Assembly: GCF_019801015.1 (NCBI RefSeq)
Contig: NZ_JAHVJZ010000010.1
Coordinates: forward strand, 98,872-162,871
Direction: 5' to 3'
Source: Marinobacter nauticus
GTDB lineage: Bacteria; Pseudomonadota; Gammaproteobacteria; Enterobacterales; Shewanellaceae
DNA: 64,000 nt
The notes under the pieces are model-generated. The model searched no databases. It was not told the DNA's origin and was given only the letters and a program-made list of their open reading frames with translations. A program made the translations under genes and the position numbers. The first letter of the stretch is position 1. Each line of letters starts with the position of its first letter. Below are positions 34,879 to 43,276 of the stretch, piece after piece.

Positions 34879-37329
34879 TCAGGCCTTTTTAATTTCAACG
34901 CGGTTGGTGTGCTGGCCGTTACCCTTGGACAGCGGAGTGGTCCGCTGTGACGTCAGGGTATTCAGACAGCCACCTTTATCCACTTTGTGGCCAAAGCCTT
35001 TGTACCAGGCGCCCTGGCCCAGTGCGGTCACGCCGGGCATGATGCGTGGGGTGACTTTGGCGGGCACTTCGATCTGGCCGCGCTGGTTGAATACGGTCAC
35101 CATGTCACCGGACTGAATACCACGGGACTGGGCGTCGATGGGGTTCATCCACACCGCATCCTCTACCGCTTCGCGCAGCCAGGGCACGTTGTGGTAGCTG
35201 GAGTGTGCACGGCCCTTGGTGTGGTAGCCGGTCAACTGCAGCGGGAATTCACCCTGCTTGTTTTCCAGATCCTGATAGCCGTCCCAGGTAGGCACGTACT
35301 TGGGCAGCGCGGAGATCACGTCACCATCTTTCAGTACCCAGGACTCGGCTTTCTTGGCCAGCTGACTGGAGTAGATCTCAATCTTGCCGGACGGGGTTTT
35401 CAGCGGGTTGGCTTCCGGGTCTTTGCGGAAGTCTTCCAGCACGATGTAGCTGCCGTTGGGCAGGTACTTGCGGAAGATGCCCTGCTTCAGCATCACGTCT
35501 TTGTTGGGCAGTTCCGGGTTGGCTTCCTGGGCTTTGGCGTAGAATTCAGCGCGCCACTGGTCGGCGGTTTTGCCCTCAGTGAACTGCTTCTCCACACCCC
35601 AGCGCTTGGCGAGCTCAACGCACATCTCGTACACCGGGCGGCACTCGAACATCGGGCCAACGCTGCTGCTCATCTGGATCAGGGTACCGGTGTCACCGGC
35701 GGCGTAGGCCTGGTTGACCAGGTCCTCGGATTCCAGCCAGCTCACATCCGGCAGAACGATGTCGGCGAACTGAGCAGAGGGGGTCATCCAGTTGTCGATC
35801 ACCAGAATGAACTCACACTTACTGGTGTCCGCCAGGATCTGTTCGGTTTTCTTGGTTTCCGCGTGCTGGTTGATCAGGGCGTTACCGGCGTAGTTGATGA
35901 TCGCCTTGATGTTGGTGCCCAGCTTGCCGTCGCCATTGCCGTCCAGTGCGTCGTCTGCCAGGACCACACCGTCTTTCAGCACGGTCATGTTCTCGCCATC
36001 CTGAATCGCCTGGGTGAAGGTGAAGAAGGAGATCTTCTTCTGTACCGGGTTGGTGCCGGTGGGCATGCTCGGGGTGTACAGGGACGCACCGGTGCACAGG
36101 CCGCCGTTGTTGGTGCCCGGCAGGCCCAGCTGGCCCAGCAGGATCGGCAGCATGTGCGCGGCACGCAGGTTGTTTTCACCGGCTGCCTGACGGCTCAGGG
36201 ACGCCGCAACGTGGATAAACGGTGCATTGGCTTCGGCCAGATCTTTCGCCAGCTGGCGAATGGTGGCTGCGTCGATACCGGTGATGGGCGCGGCCCACTC
36301 CGGGGTTTTCTTCAGACCATCCGGACCCTCGCCCAGAATGTGCGCCTTGTAGGACTCTTCGTAGCCCACGCCTTCCGGCATGGTTTTCTCGTCAAAGCCC
36401 ACGGTGTATTTGTCCAGGAACGCCTGGTTGACCCAGCCTTTGGTGATGAACTCGTGTGCCAGCGCCTCCATCAGCGCGGCGTCAGTGCCGGGACGGATCG
36501 GGATCCACTGGTCTTCTTTACCCAGCGCGGAGTCGGTGTAGCGCGGGTCGATGATGATGGTTTTGAAGCGGGTGCCTTTTTCGGCGCGCTCTTTCTGCTT
36601 GGCCTGGATGATGTTCAGGTAGTCGTAGGACTCGCCGGAACCGCTCATGCGGATCTCAGACGGGTTGTGGCCGACCAGCAGCACCAGATCCGAGTTCTTC
36701 ATCTCAGAGTTGGAGGAACCGCGCCAACCCAGGTTGGCGTCACCCCAGGTGTAGTGGGCGGCTTTGTACAGCTGAGCCCAGCTGTAGTCGCCGTAGGTGC
36801 CCAGATAGCCACCGGTCAGGTTCATCAGACGGTACAGGCACTGCTTACCGGAGAAGCTGTAACCGGCACCGGAGTTGTAAGTGAAGTGAGTGCACTCGGG
36901 ACCATAGGTCTCGCGCAGCCGGCCCAGTTCTCCGGCCACCAGATCCAGGGCTTCTTCCCAACTGATACGCTCAAACTGGCCACTGCCACGGGGGCCGACG
37001 CGACGCATGGGATATTTCAGGCGGTCCGGCGCGTAAACGCGCTGGCGCAGGGAACGACCGCGCAGACAGGCACGCACCTGGTGGTGGCCATACTCGTCCT
37101 TCTGATAGAAGTCGGTTTCGATGCGGGTGATGATGCCGTCGCGGCTGAATACCCGAACCGGGCAGTTTGAGCCGCAGTTCACCAGGCAGGAGCTCCAGTT
37201 CAGCACTTCCGGGCTGGTGGGCTGGGCGGGGGCCAGTTGCTTGGCTTTATCGGGGCTGCAGCCGGTTACGGCAGCGGCGGCGCCCAGGGCGGCGCTCATC
37301 TTAAGAAAATCACGGCGTTCCAGTTGCAT
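34879..37329 (-). CDS. dmsA: DMSO reductase molybdopterin subunit DmsA
   Basis: An 816-residue catalytic subunit of the DmsA/YnfE type that reduces dimethyl sulfoxide or related oxides. The N-terminus ERRDFLKMSAALGAAAA is a twin-arginine signal, ending in VTGC, which fits a lipobox, so the protein may be a Tat-exported lipoprotein. CLVNCGSNC and RACLRGRS hold the N-terminal [4Fe-4S] ligands; GGYLGTYGDYS contains the serine expected to ligate molybdenum. ATG 37329 follows AGAGG; an upstream frame extension to 37359 is not needed. It leads an operon with dmsB and the chaperone and has TorR-like boxes upstream. Substrate (DMSO, TMAO or other) is inferred from the family only. Confidence 0.92.
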   Translation of the reverse strand: MQLERRDFLKMSAALGAAAAVTGCSPDKAKQLAPAQPTSPEVLNWSSCLVNCGSNCPVRVFSRDGIITRIETDFYQKDEYGHHQVRACLRGRSLRQRVYAPDRLKYPMRRVGPRGSGQFERISWEEALDLVAGELGRLRETYGPECTHFTYNSGAGYSFSGKQCLYRLMNLTGGYLGTYGDYSWAQLYKAAHYTWGDANLGWRGSSNSEMKNSDLVLLVGHNPSEIRMSGSGESYDYLNIIQAKQKERAEKGTRFKTIIIDPRYTDSALGKEDQWIPIRPGTDAALMEALAHEFITKGWVNQAFLDKYTVGFDEKTMPEGVGYEESYKAHILGEGPDGLKKTPEWAAPITGIDAATIRQLAKDLAEANAPFIHVAASLSRQAAGENNLRAAHMLPILLGQLGLPGTNNGGLCTGASLYTPSMPTGTNPVQKKISFFTFTQAIQDGENMTVLKDGVVLADDALDGNGDGKLGTNIKAIINYAGNALINQHAETKKTEQILADTSKCEFILVIDNWMTPSAQFADIVLPDVSWLESEDLVNQAYAAGDTGTLIQMSSSVGPMFECRPVYEMCVELAKRWGVEKQFTEGKTADQWRAEFYAKAQEANPELPNKDVMLKQGIFRKYLPNGSYIVLEDFRKDPEANPLKTPSGKIEIYSSQLAKKAESWVLKDGDVISALPKYVPTWDGYQDLENKQGEFPLQLTGYHTKGRAHSSYHNVPWLREAVEDAVWMNPIDAQSRGIQSGDMVTVFNQRGQIEVPAKVTPRIMPGVTALGQGAWYKGFGHKVDKGGCLNTLTSQRTTPLSKGNGQHTNRVEIKKA

Positions 37330-37530
37330 GGATGATACCTCTTGGTTTGGGCGGGCCACCGCCCTCGCTCACACGCAGATGCTGTGCATCCGTACCGAAG
37401 TGCGTTATGGCGCTGTGCAACCCGTGGTGGTAACGATATCCGATCATGTCGGGTTATCCCCCTTCGGGTCGACCTCCGGTGAGTAGCCGCCTGTTGGCGG
37501 TCTGGGATTGAGTGCCAGAATAGGCCGATG

Positions 37531-37592
37531 GTGTGAACGCGTTGGGTATGGTTTTGAACGGCTTAAGGCAAAATGTGAAAGAAGATGAACAG
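37531..37592 (-). promoter_or_regulatory. Array of four TorR-like boxes upstream of dmsA
   Basis: On the minus strand four decamers share a TTCA core: CTGTTCATCT (37592-37583), TCTTTCACAT (37582-37573), CCGTTCAAAA (37561-37552) and GCGTTCACAC (37540-37531). The first matches the E. coli tor box CTGTTCATAT at nine of ten bases. Starts are 10, 21 and 21 bp apart, so all face one side of the helix. TATTCT at 37522-37517 is a possible -10. The rest of the 404-bp gap 37330-37733 holds the dmsA leader and the crr terminator; I see no gene in it. Confidence 0.6.
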
Positions 37593-37684
37593 GGGGTGGG
37601 TTTTGGAGAGATGGCTCACAAAAAGCGGGGGCTTTTTATGAAAAAGGGCGGTAATTCGTTGTTGAAACTGTGAGTTATGCCCAT

Positions 37685-37714
37685 AAAAAACGGCCAGCGA
37701 AGATCGCTGGCCGT
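37685..37714 (-). terminator. Terminator of the ptsH-ptsI-crr operon
   Basis: On the minus strand an 11-bp stem (ACGGCCAGCGA with TCGCTGGCCGT) with a short loop runs into six U residues, 20 bp after the crr stop. Confidence 0.88.
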
Positions 37715-37733
37715 GAAAATTAATTGTTGGGTA

Positions 37734-38243
37734 TCAAAGATACGCGCGCAGGATGGGGCTCTCGCCGGCCACCACGTCGCCATCAACCTTCTCCAGGGAC
37801 TTCACGTCTTCCATATTGGCGATAACCACCGGAGTGAGCACGCTTTTGGCGTGGGTTTTGAGGTAGTCGAGGTCGAACTCCAGAATGGGGTCTCCGGCGC
37901 TGACCTGCTGTCCGGCTTCCGCCAGGCGGGTGAAGCCGGCACCACGCAGTTCTACCGTGTCGATACCAAAGTGGACGAACAGTTCGAGACCCAAAGGGGA
38001 CTCCAGAGAAAACGCGTGGTTGGCATCAAAAATCTGCCCTATGGTGCCGTCAATCGGCGCCAGAACCTGGTTTCCGGTAGGGTCGATCGCCAGTCCATCG
38101 CCGACGATTTTCTCGGAAAATACCACATCCGGCACTTGTTCGATGGGCACCAGGCGGCCGGATACCGGCGCCAGGATCACCACACCATCGGTGGGGACCT
38201 CGCGGTTTGCCATCATGCGGCGGAGTCGGCTTAAAAATCCCAT
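37734..38243 (-). CDS. crr: PTS glucose-specific IIA component
   Basis: A 169-residue soluble IIA-Glc that takes phosphate from HPr and regulates carbon uptake and adenylate cyclase. The active-site histidines are H76 (FDANHAFSL) and H91 (LELFVHFGIDTVEL), corresponding to H75 and H90 of E. coli. It is the last gene of the operon, 59 bp after ptsI, with its own terminator. No IIBC permease is in the window, so which sugar transporter uses it cannot be told. Confidence 0.95.
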   Translation of the reverse strand: MGFLSRLRRMMANREVPTDGVVILAPVSGRLVPIEQVPDVVFSEKIVGDGLAIDPTGNQVLAPIDGTIGQIFDANHAFSLESPLGLELFVHFGIDTVELRGAGFTRLAEAGQQVSAGDPILEFDLDYLKTHAKSVLTPVVIANMEDVKSLEKVDGDVVAGESPILRAYL

Positions 38244-38302
38244 GAATGCTGACCTTCTGACGTCTAATAGGGAGGGATCCGAATCCCAATGTTAGCTGAA
38301 AA

Positions 38303-39979
38303 TCATCTGCTCACACAATCATTTAACAGCGCGTACAGTTCACGTTTATGGGTGCAGGCGAGGGCTTTGGCCAGCAGCGCCTTGCCGTCCGGCTGATGAT
38401 ACTGGCGAAGTTGATACTTGAGTTCGGCACTGCGAACCGGGGTGATACTGAAGCTGCGCAGGCCCATCGCCAGCAGCAGAGGGATGGCTCTGGGATCGGA
38501 CGCCAGTTCTCCGCAGAGGGAAAGGGGGAGATCCAGCGATTTGGCCTGACGACTGAGTTGATGCAGCAGCCGGATCAGGGCGGGACTGAGTTGAGGGTAG
38601 TGGGGACTGACACTGGCGTTGTTGCGGTCGGCAGCATAACAATATTGGGCCAGGTCATTGGTGCCGACACTGGCAAAATCCAATCTGGGTGCCATGGCAT
38701 CCAGCATCAGTACGGCAGCGGGGGTTTCCACCATGATGCCCACCGGCAGAGCGGGGTTCATGGCCAGTTCCACCTTAACCTCGTCCAGCAGGCTCAGTAC
38801 CCCTTCCAGCTCTTCCGGCAGACTGATCATCGGTAACAGCAGCTTGACCGGGTACTCCATCGCCAGTCTGACGATGGCAGCCAGTTGAGTTTTCAGCCGC
38901 TCAGGCTGGGCCAGCCCCAGTCGGATGGCCCGTTGGCCCAATGCCGGGTTGGCTTCCACCAGATTCAGTCCGGGCAGGACTTTATCAGCGCCAAAATCGA
39001 AGGTGCGGATCACCAGCGGCGCACCATCCAGCTTGCGGGCAATGGCGCGATAAAGACTGAGTTGTCGGGCTTCATCCGGCCAGTGCCCCTCGGCCATGTA
39101 GAGAAACTCCGAGCGCAGCAGGCCAATGCCATCCAGATGATGTTGAGCGACCTTATCGGTTTCCTCAACGGAACCGATGTTGGCACCGAGCCAGATCGAC
39201 TCGCCATCACCGGTCATCGCCGGGGCGTCGAGGCAGGCCAGGTGCTTTTCACGACGCTGTTGCCACTGTCCCAGGGTGGCCTGAAACAGTTGCAGGTCGT
39301 CGCCATTGGTGGCCAGGGTCAGTTGCCCTTTGTCTGCATCCAGCAGGCCGGACAGTTCTGACAGGCGGCTCAATGCGTCGGCCATCACCAGGGTTGGGAT
39401 GCCTGCACTGCGCAGCAAAATGGCGAGATGGTCGTCGACGTTGCCCCGCTCCAGCACCACACCGCAAAGGTGGGTTTTGGGCAGGCGGATGAACTCCCCA
39501 GCGGTCATGTCCGGCACCACCAGCAGGGTGTCTTCGGTCAGATGCTCCGGCAGGCCGTGCCCTTGTCCACTCAGACGCCGGGCCAGGCGCTCACCGATGC
39601 AGAGTATGTCCCGGCCGCGGTGCGCCAGGTGCAGGTCATCGAGTTGTTCAAACTGTTTGGCGTATTCGGTGAAGATCTGGAGGCAGGCTTCATCCGCATC
39701 CAGCCCTTCGTCGATGGCATCAAAAATGGCCTGATGGAGTTCCGGGTCTTCCAGCAGCAGCCGGTCCGCATCCAGCAGTGTACGCTGGCTGTCACTCAGG
39801 TCCGGGCGCTGGGCCAGTTGCGCCAGCGCGTCGCACTCCAGGGCAAGCTGGGTGGTCAGGCGGCGCTTGGGGTCGGGGTCGTGTTCGACCGTACGGGCCG
39901 GTTGGTCGGGTCGACAAAGGTGCAGGGTGCCCAGAGCCAGTCCGGGGCTGATGGCAAATGCGGTAAAGACTTTGGACAT
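38303..39979 (-). CDS. ptsI: Phosphoenolpyruvate-protein phosphotransferase, enzyme I (divergent)
   Basis: A 558-residue enzyme I that passes phosphate from PEP to HPr. The PEP-binding C-terminal barrel is well kept: GIGLLRSEFLYM, VIRTFDFGADKVLPGL, GQRAIRLGL, VGTNDLAQY and the catalytic cysteine in LSLCGELASDP. The swivelling His domain is atypical: the usual GGxxSHxAI(M)AR segment reads ERGNVDDHLAILLR, keeping H184 but losing the second glycine and the serine before His. Length is about 17 residues under the norm. Its place between ptsH and crr supports enzyme I function. Start ATG follows GGAGCGACAGGGA. Confidence 0.88.
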   Translation of the reverse strand: MSKVFTAFAISPGLALGTLHLCRPDQPARTVEHDPDPKRRLTTQLALECDALAQLAQRPDLSDSQRTLLDADRLLLEDPELHQAIFDAIDEGLDADEACLQIFTEYAKQFEQLDDLHLAHRGRDILCIGERLARRLSGQGHGLPEHLTEDTLLVVPDMTAGEFIRLPKTHLCGVVLERGNVDDHLAILLRSAGIPTLVMADALSRLSELSGLLDADKGQLTLATNGDDLQLFQATLGQWQQRREKHLACLDAPAMTGDGESIWLGANIGSVEETDKVAQHHLDGIGLLRSEFLYMAEGHWPDEARQLSLYRAIARKLDGAPLVIRTFDFGADKVLPGLNLVEANPALGQRAIRLGLAQPERLKTQLAAIVRLAMEYPVKLLLPMISLPEELEGVLSLLDEVKVELAMNPALPVGIMVETPAAVLMLDAMAPRLDFASVGTNDLAQYCYAADRNNASVSPHYPQLSPALIRLLHQLSRQAKSLDLPLSLCGELASDPRAIPLLLAMGLRSFSITPVRSAELKYQLRQYHQPDGKALLAKALACTHKRELYALLNDCVSR

Positions 39980-40009
39980 TCCCTGTCGCTCCTTGGTCGC
40001 GGTGAGGGG

Positions 40010-40267
40010 TCAGTGGAGCTCTTGCAACATTGTAGCGATCGCGTTTACTGCCTGCTCCGCGTCATCGCCCTGAGCGCTGACCGTGACTTCTGCACCCTGA
40101 GAGAGGGCCAGGGTCTGCAGCCGGAACAGGCTTTTGGCACTGGCGCGGCGGCCATCACACTCCACCAGAATGTCACAGGCAAACGCCTGGGCGGCCTTTA
40201 CCAGCAGGGCTGCGGGGCGGGTGTGGATGCCGTGCGGGGCGGTAACAGTAACGGTTTTACGATGCAT
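40010..40267 (-). CDS. ptsH: Phosphocarrier protein HPr
   Basis: An 85-residue HPr, the small phosphocarrier between enzyme I and IIA proteins. H15 lies in PHGIHTRPAALLV and S46 in ASAKSLFRLQTLALSQG, both in the expected positions with the start at ATG 40267. The ribosome site is poor; a TTG four codons upstream is a less likely start. First gene of the ptsH-ptsI-crr operon, 30 bp before ptsI, with a good promoter upstream. Confidence 0.95.
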   Translation of the reverse strand: MHRKTVTVTAPHGIHTRPAALLVKAAQAFACDILVECDGRRASAKSLFRLQTLALSQGAEVTVSAQGDDAEQAVNAIATMLQELH

Positions 40268-40319
40268 ATCTGACGACAACTACGACAAGTAAAAGGATGA
40301 TGAAGCGCGATTGGCGCCA

Positions 40320-40348
40320 AGGATACTGGCGCCATTCAGCCTGGTCAA
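40320..40348 (-). promoter_or_regulatory. Sigma-70 promoter of ptsH with paired TGGCGCCA palindromes
   Basis: On the minus strand TTGACC (40348-40343) and TATCCT (40325-40320) are 17 bp apart. The 8-bp palindrome TGGCGCCA occurs in the spacer (40327-40334) and again near the start of transcription (40312-40319), 15 bp centre to centre. The pair can also fold as a hairpin and could double as a weak terminator of the chemoreceptor gene upstream. Confidence 0.6.
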
Positions 40349-40357
40349 ATTGTCACC

Positions 40358-41911
40358 TCAGGCTTTGAACTGAGCGAGCTGCTGCTTCAGTTGCGCGCCC
40401 ATCGCCTTGAGCTCATCCGCGGCCCCCAGATGGCTCTGGCTGGCCTTGGCGGCGGCTTCGGTCAGCTCCGCGATGATATGGACGTTGCCGTTCACTTCGG
40501 CGCTGACCTGGCTTTGCTGCTCCGTGGCTGTGGCGATCTGACCGTTGCGATCCTGAATCGCGACGACCGCCTCGACGATGGCATCCAACGCGTCATTCGC
40601 TTCCTTGGCCTGAGCCGACAGGGCCTGGAACTGGGTCAGCGAGCTGCCCGCTGCATCGGTCACCTGGCCTACGCCGGTTTGAATGTTGTCGACGATGGCG
40701 CTGATCTCATTGGTGGAGTCCTGAGTCCGGTTGGCCAGGGCACGTACCTCGTCCGCCACCACCGCAAAACCGCGGCCATGTTCACCGGCGCGGGCGGCTT
40801 CGATGGCGGCGTTAAGGGCCAGCAGGTTGGTCTGTTCGGCGATGGTGCGAATCACATCCAGGATCTGCCCCACTTCGGCGCTGTGGCGGGCGAGATCGTC
40901 GGCGGTCATGGCGGTCTGGTTCAGATCGCCGGAGAGGGAGTCCACCAGCTGATGGGTGCCCTGCACGGCGGTGCGGCAGTTGGCGACTTGCTGGTGCGCC
41001 CCATCGGCTGCATCCGCGGCTTGCTGAGCGGACCGGGCGACCTCTTCGGTGCTGGCCAACATTTCTGTCATCGCGCTGGCGACGGATTGGGTTTGCAGGT
41101 GCACCTGTTCTCCGGTGGCCTGAGACTCGCCGGCCACGGTATTGAGGCGGTGGGCACTGTCATTCACGCTTTGGGACAAGGGTTGCAGGTCACGCATCAT
41201 GGAGGCGATCTTGCCGGTGAACTGATTGAAGCTGCCGGCAAAGCGGGTGATCTCATCGTGGCCTGAGGTATCGAGACGGCGGGTGAGGTCGCCGTCACCA
41301 TTAGCGATTTCCTCCATCGCGTTGATGGCATCGCTGAGCGGGCGGGTGATGGAGTAGTTAAGAAGCAGGAACAGAGACAGCAGCGGCAGGGCCAGGAAGG
41401 TGAGGAACACCACATAGGTTTTGATCACCGACAGCATCTGCTCATCCACGGCCTGGTCATCGCCCATCAGGACCAGCATCTGGCCATCCAGGTTACGGGC
41501 GCTGAGCCAGACAATCCGGCCATCTTTCCTGAATTCGGCGTCATAGCCATTGCCCAGTTTCACCCGGGACAGGGCCTGTTTAAGGGGCAAATCACCGCTG
41601 TCCGAGCGCCACTGTTCTGCCTGGCCGGGCGCGGATTGGCCCATCAGGGCCTGGCCATCAAGACTGAACAGCCATAGCGGGTGTTCGGTTTGGCTCAGGT
41701 TATTCCATCGCGTCACATCGAGTTCGGTACCGGCGAGCGCGAGGGCCAGAGTGTCCGCCAGCTCCTCCACCTGATGTTGACGGTCATTGGCGAGCTGGGC
41801 GCGTTGTTCGGACAGGCCCAGATAGGTGTAGACAAGCGTGCCGCCGGCGGCCAGCCCCAGCAGCGCCAGCAGACGAAGCGAGATAGTGAGGCGTCTTAAC
41901 AGCGCGATCAT
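40358..41911 (-). CDS. Methyl-accepting chemotaxis protein
   Basis: A 517-residue chemoreceptor. Membrane segment one ([21 protein letters not shown]) is followed by a periplasmic domain of about 140 residues (with [15 protein letters not shown] and [13 protein letters not shown]), a second segment ([20 protein letters not shown]), HAMP ([20 protein letters not shown]) and the signalling domain with tip [20 protein letters not shown] and [18 protein letters not shown]. Start ATG 41911 has AGGGA upstream. The ligand is unknown. It lies between cysK and the pts operon on the same strand, but separated from cysK by a terminator. Confidence 0.88.
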   Translation of the reverse strand: MIALLRRLTISLRLLALLGLAAGGTLVYTYLGLSEQRAQLANDRQHQVEELADTLALALAGTELDVTRWNNLSQTEHPLWLFSLDGQALMGQSAPGQAEQWRSDSGDLPLKQALSRVKLGNGYDAEFRKDGRIVWLSARNLDGQMLVLMGDDQAVDEQMLSVIKTYVVFLTFLALPLLSLFLLLNYSITRPLSDAINAMEEIANGDGDLTRRLDTSGHDEITRFAGSFNQFTGKIASMMRDLQPLSQSVNDSAHRLNTVAGESQATGEQVHLQTQSVASAMTEMLASTEEVARSAQQAADAADGAHQQVANCRTAVQGTHQLVDSLSGDLNQTAMTADDLARHSAEVGQILDVIRTIAEQTNLLALNAAIEAARAGEHGRGFAVVADEVRALANRTQDSTNEISAIVDNIQTGVGQVTDAAGSSLTQFQALSAQAKEANDALDAIVEAVVAIQDRNGQIATATEQQSQVSAEVNGNVHIIAELTEAAAKASQSHLGAADELKAMGAQLKQQLAQFKA

Positions 41912-42007
41912 TTCGGTCCCTTGATTGTTGTTATGCGTCATACGCATTAAACGAAACTGCGGCGTGTATGGGGAAGTGGCTTGATCAAAGATTCGTGAAA
42001 AAACAAT

Positions 42008-42032
42008 AAAAAAGGGCGGTCTGAGACCGCCC
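42008..42032 (-). terminator. Terminator of cysK
   Basis: On the minus strand GGGCGGTCT and AGACCGCCC pair around a minimal loop and run into six U residues, about 31 bp after the cysK stop. Confidence 0.85.
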
Positions 42033-42063
42033 AAAAGCACAAGTGAATCGGGAAGTTTGAGGT

Positions 42064-43035
42064 TTACTGAACGTTTTCGGCTTCGGTAAAGATGCCAGCA
42101 AACAGGGCAGAGGAGAGGTAGCGCTCTGCGGAGGAGGGCAGCACCACCACAATGGTCTTGTCTTTCAGCGACGGGTCGGCGGCCAGCATCTTATTCACTG
42201 CCACCACCGCAGCACCGGAACTGATGCCTGCCAGGATGCCCTCTTCCTTCATCAGGCGGTGGGCCATCTCCATCGCTTCGTCGTTACCAACGGTAATGGC
42301 TTCGTCCACCATCTCCAGGTCAAGGTTGCCCGGGATAAAGCCGGCGCCAATCCCCTGGATTTTGTGCGGGCCGGGCGTCAGTTCCTGCCCTTGCAGGGCC
42401 TGGCTGATCACCGGAGAGTCTTCCGGCTCCACTGCAACGGTGCGGATCGCTTTACCTTTCTGCAGTTTGATGTAGCGGCTGACGCCGGTCAGGGTACCGC
42501 CGGTGCCAACACCCGCCACAAACACGTCCACTTCACCATCGGTGTCGTCCCACACTTCGGGGCCGGTGGTCTGCTCGTGAATTTCCGGGTTGGCCGGGTT
42601 TTCGAACTGTTGCAGCAGGACGTAACGGGCCGGGTTGCTGTCGCGGATCTCCTCCGCTTTGGCCACGGCACCCTTCATGCCTTTGGCGCCATCGGTCAGA
42701 ACCAGCGTGGCGCCCAGCGCTTTAAGCAGTTTGCGGCGCTCCAGGCTCATGGTGTTGGGCATGGTCAGAGTCAGCGGGTAGCCACGGGAGGCGGCCACAA
42801 ACGCCAGTGCGATGCCGGTGTTGCCGGAAGTGGGCTCGATGATCTCTTTACCCGGACCCAGCAGGCCTTTCTTTTCTGCGTCCCACACCATGTTGGCGCC
42901 CAGGCGGCACTTCACGCTGAAGGATGGGTTGCGCGCTTCAATCTTTGCCAGCACCTTGCCGTCGGTGACGCGGTTCAGGCGTACCAGCGGGGTGTTGCCG
43001 ATGGAGAGAGAGTTGTCTTCGTAGATCTTTGCCAT
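42064..43035 (-). CDS. cysK: Cysteine synthase A
   Basis: The PLP enzyme that makes cysteine from O-acetylserine and sulfide. K42 in [11 protein letters not shown] forms the PLP aldimine; [12 protein letters not shown] is the substrate loop, and [14 protein letters not shown] binds the PLP phosphate. 323 aa with start at ATG 43035 (AGGA eight bases before). It groups with CysK and not CysM by length and loop sequence. Monocistronic, with a palindrome in its upstream region that may be a CysB site. Confidence 0.95.
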   Translation of the reverse strand: MAKIYEDNSLSIGNTPLVRLNRVTDGKVLAKIEARNPSFSVKCRLGANMVWDAEKKGLLGPGKEIIEPTSGNTGIALAFVAASRGYPLTLTMPNTMSLERRKLLKALGATLVLTDGAKGMKGAVAKAEEIRDSNPARYVLLQQFENPANPEIHEQTTGPEVWDDTDGEVDVFVAGVGTGGTLTGVSRYIKLQKGKAIRTVAVEPEDSPVISQALQGQELTPGPHKIQGIGAGFIPGNLDLEMVDEAITVGNDEAMEMAHRLMKEEGILAGISSGAAVVAVNKMLAADPSLKDKTIVVVLPSSAERYLSSALFAGIFTEAENVQ

Positions 43036-43155
43036 GATTGCGTTCCTGCCAAAAAGGACCAAATGGAAATCGGGGCGCGAAAAAACCAAACCGCGCAGAT
43101 AGGGCTTAGCTTAATCCTTGAAATGATGCGAGGAAGTGTTTGTTCGTTATGCCTT

Positions 43156-43170
43156 ATTCCCGAAGGGAAT
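43156..43170. promoter_or_regulatory. Palindrome upstream of cysK
   Basis: ATTCCC-GAA-GGGAAT is a perfect inverted repeat 121 bp before the cysK start, in the 241-bp gap shared with the divergent RDD gene. A CysB site is plausible because cysK is a CysB target in relatives, but the match is not diagnostic. Confidence 0.35.
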
Positions 43171-43276
43171 TACCTTAAGGCTTTTTATAAACAGCGACTT
43201 GTAACCGCGAGTGAGTGGGTGGCAGGCTGAGGCCCTTGTGGTAACGTGACAACGATTGGATAGGAAGGAGCCTGCC

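Noticed and set aside
34987-37170. 727-codon frame antisense to dmsA
   Set aside because: It is exactly opposite a well-supported molybdoenzyme gene and its translation is low in known motifs; a typical GC-rich shadow.
42064-43035. CysM in place of CysK
   Set aside because: The length of 323 residues and the substrate-loop sequence fit CysK better.
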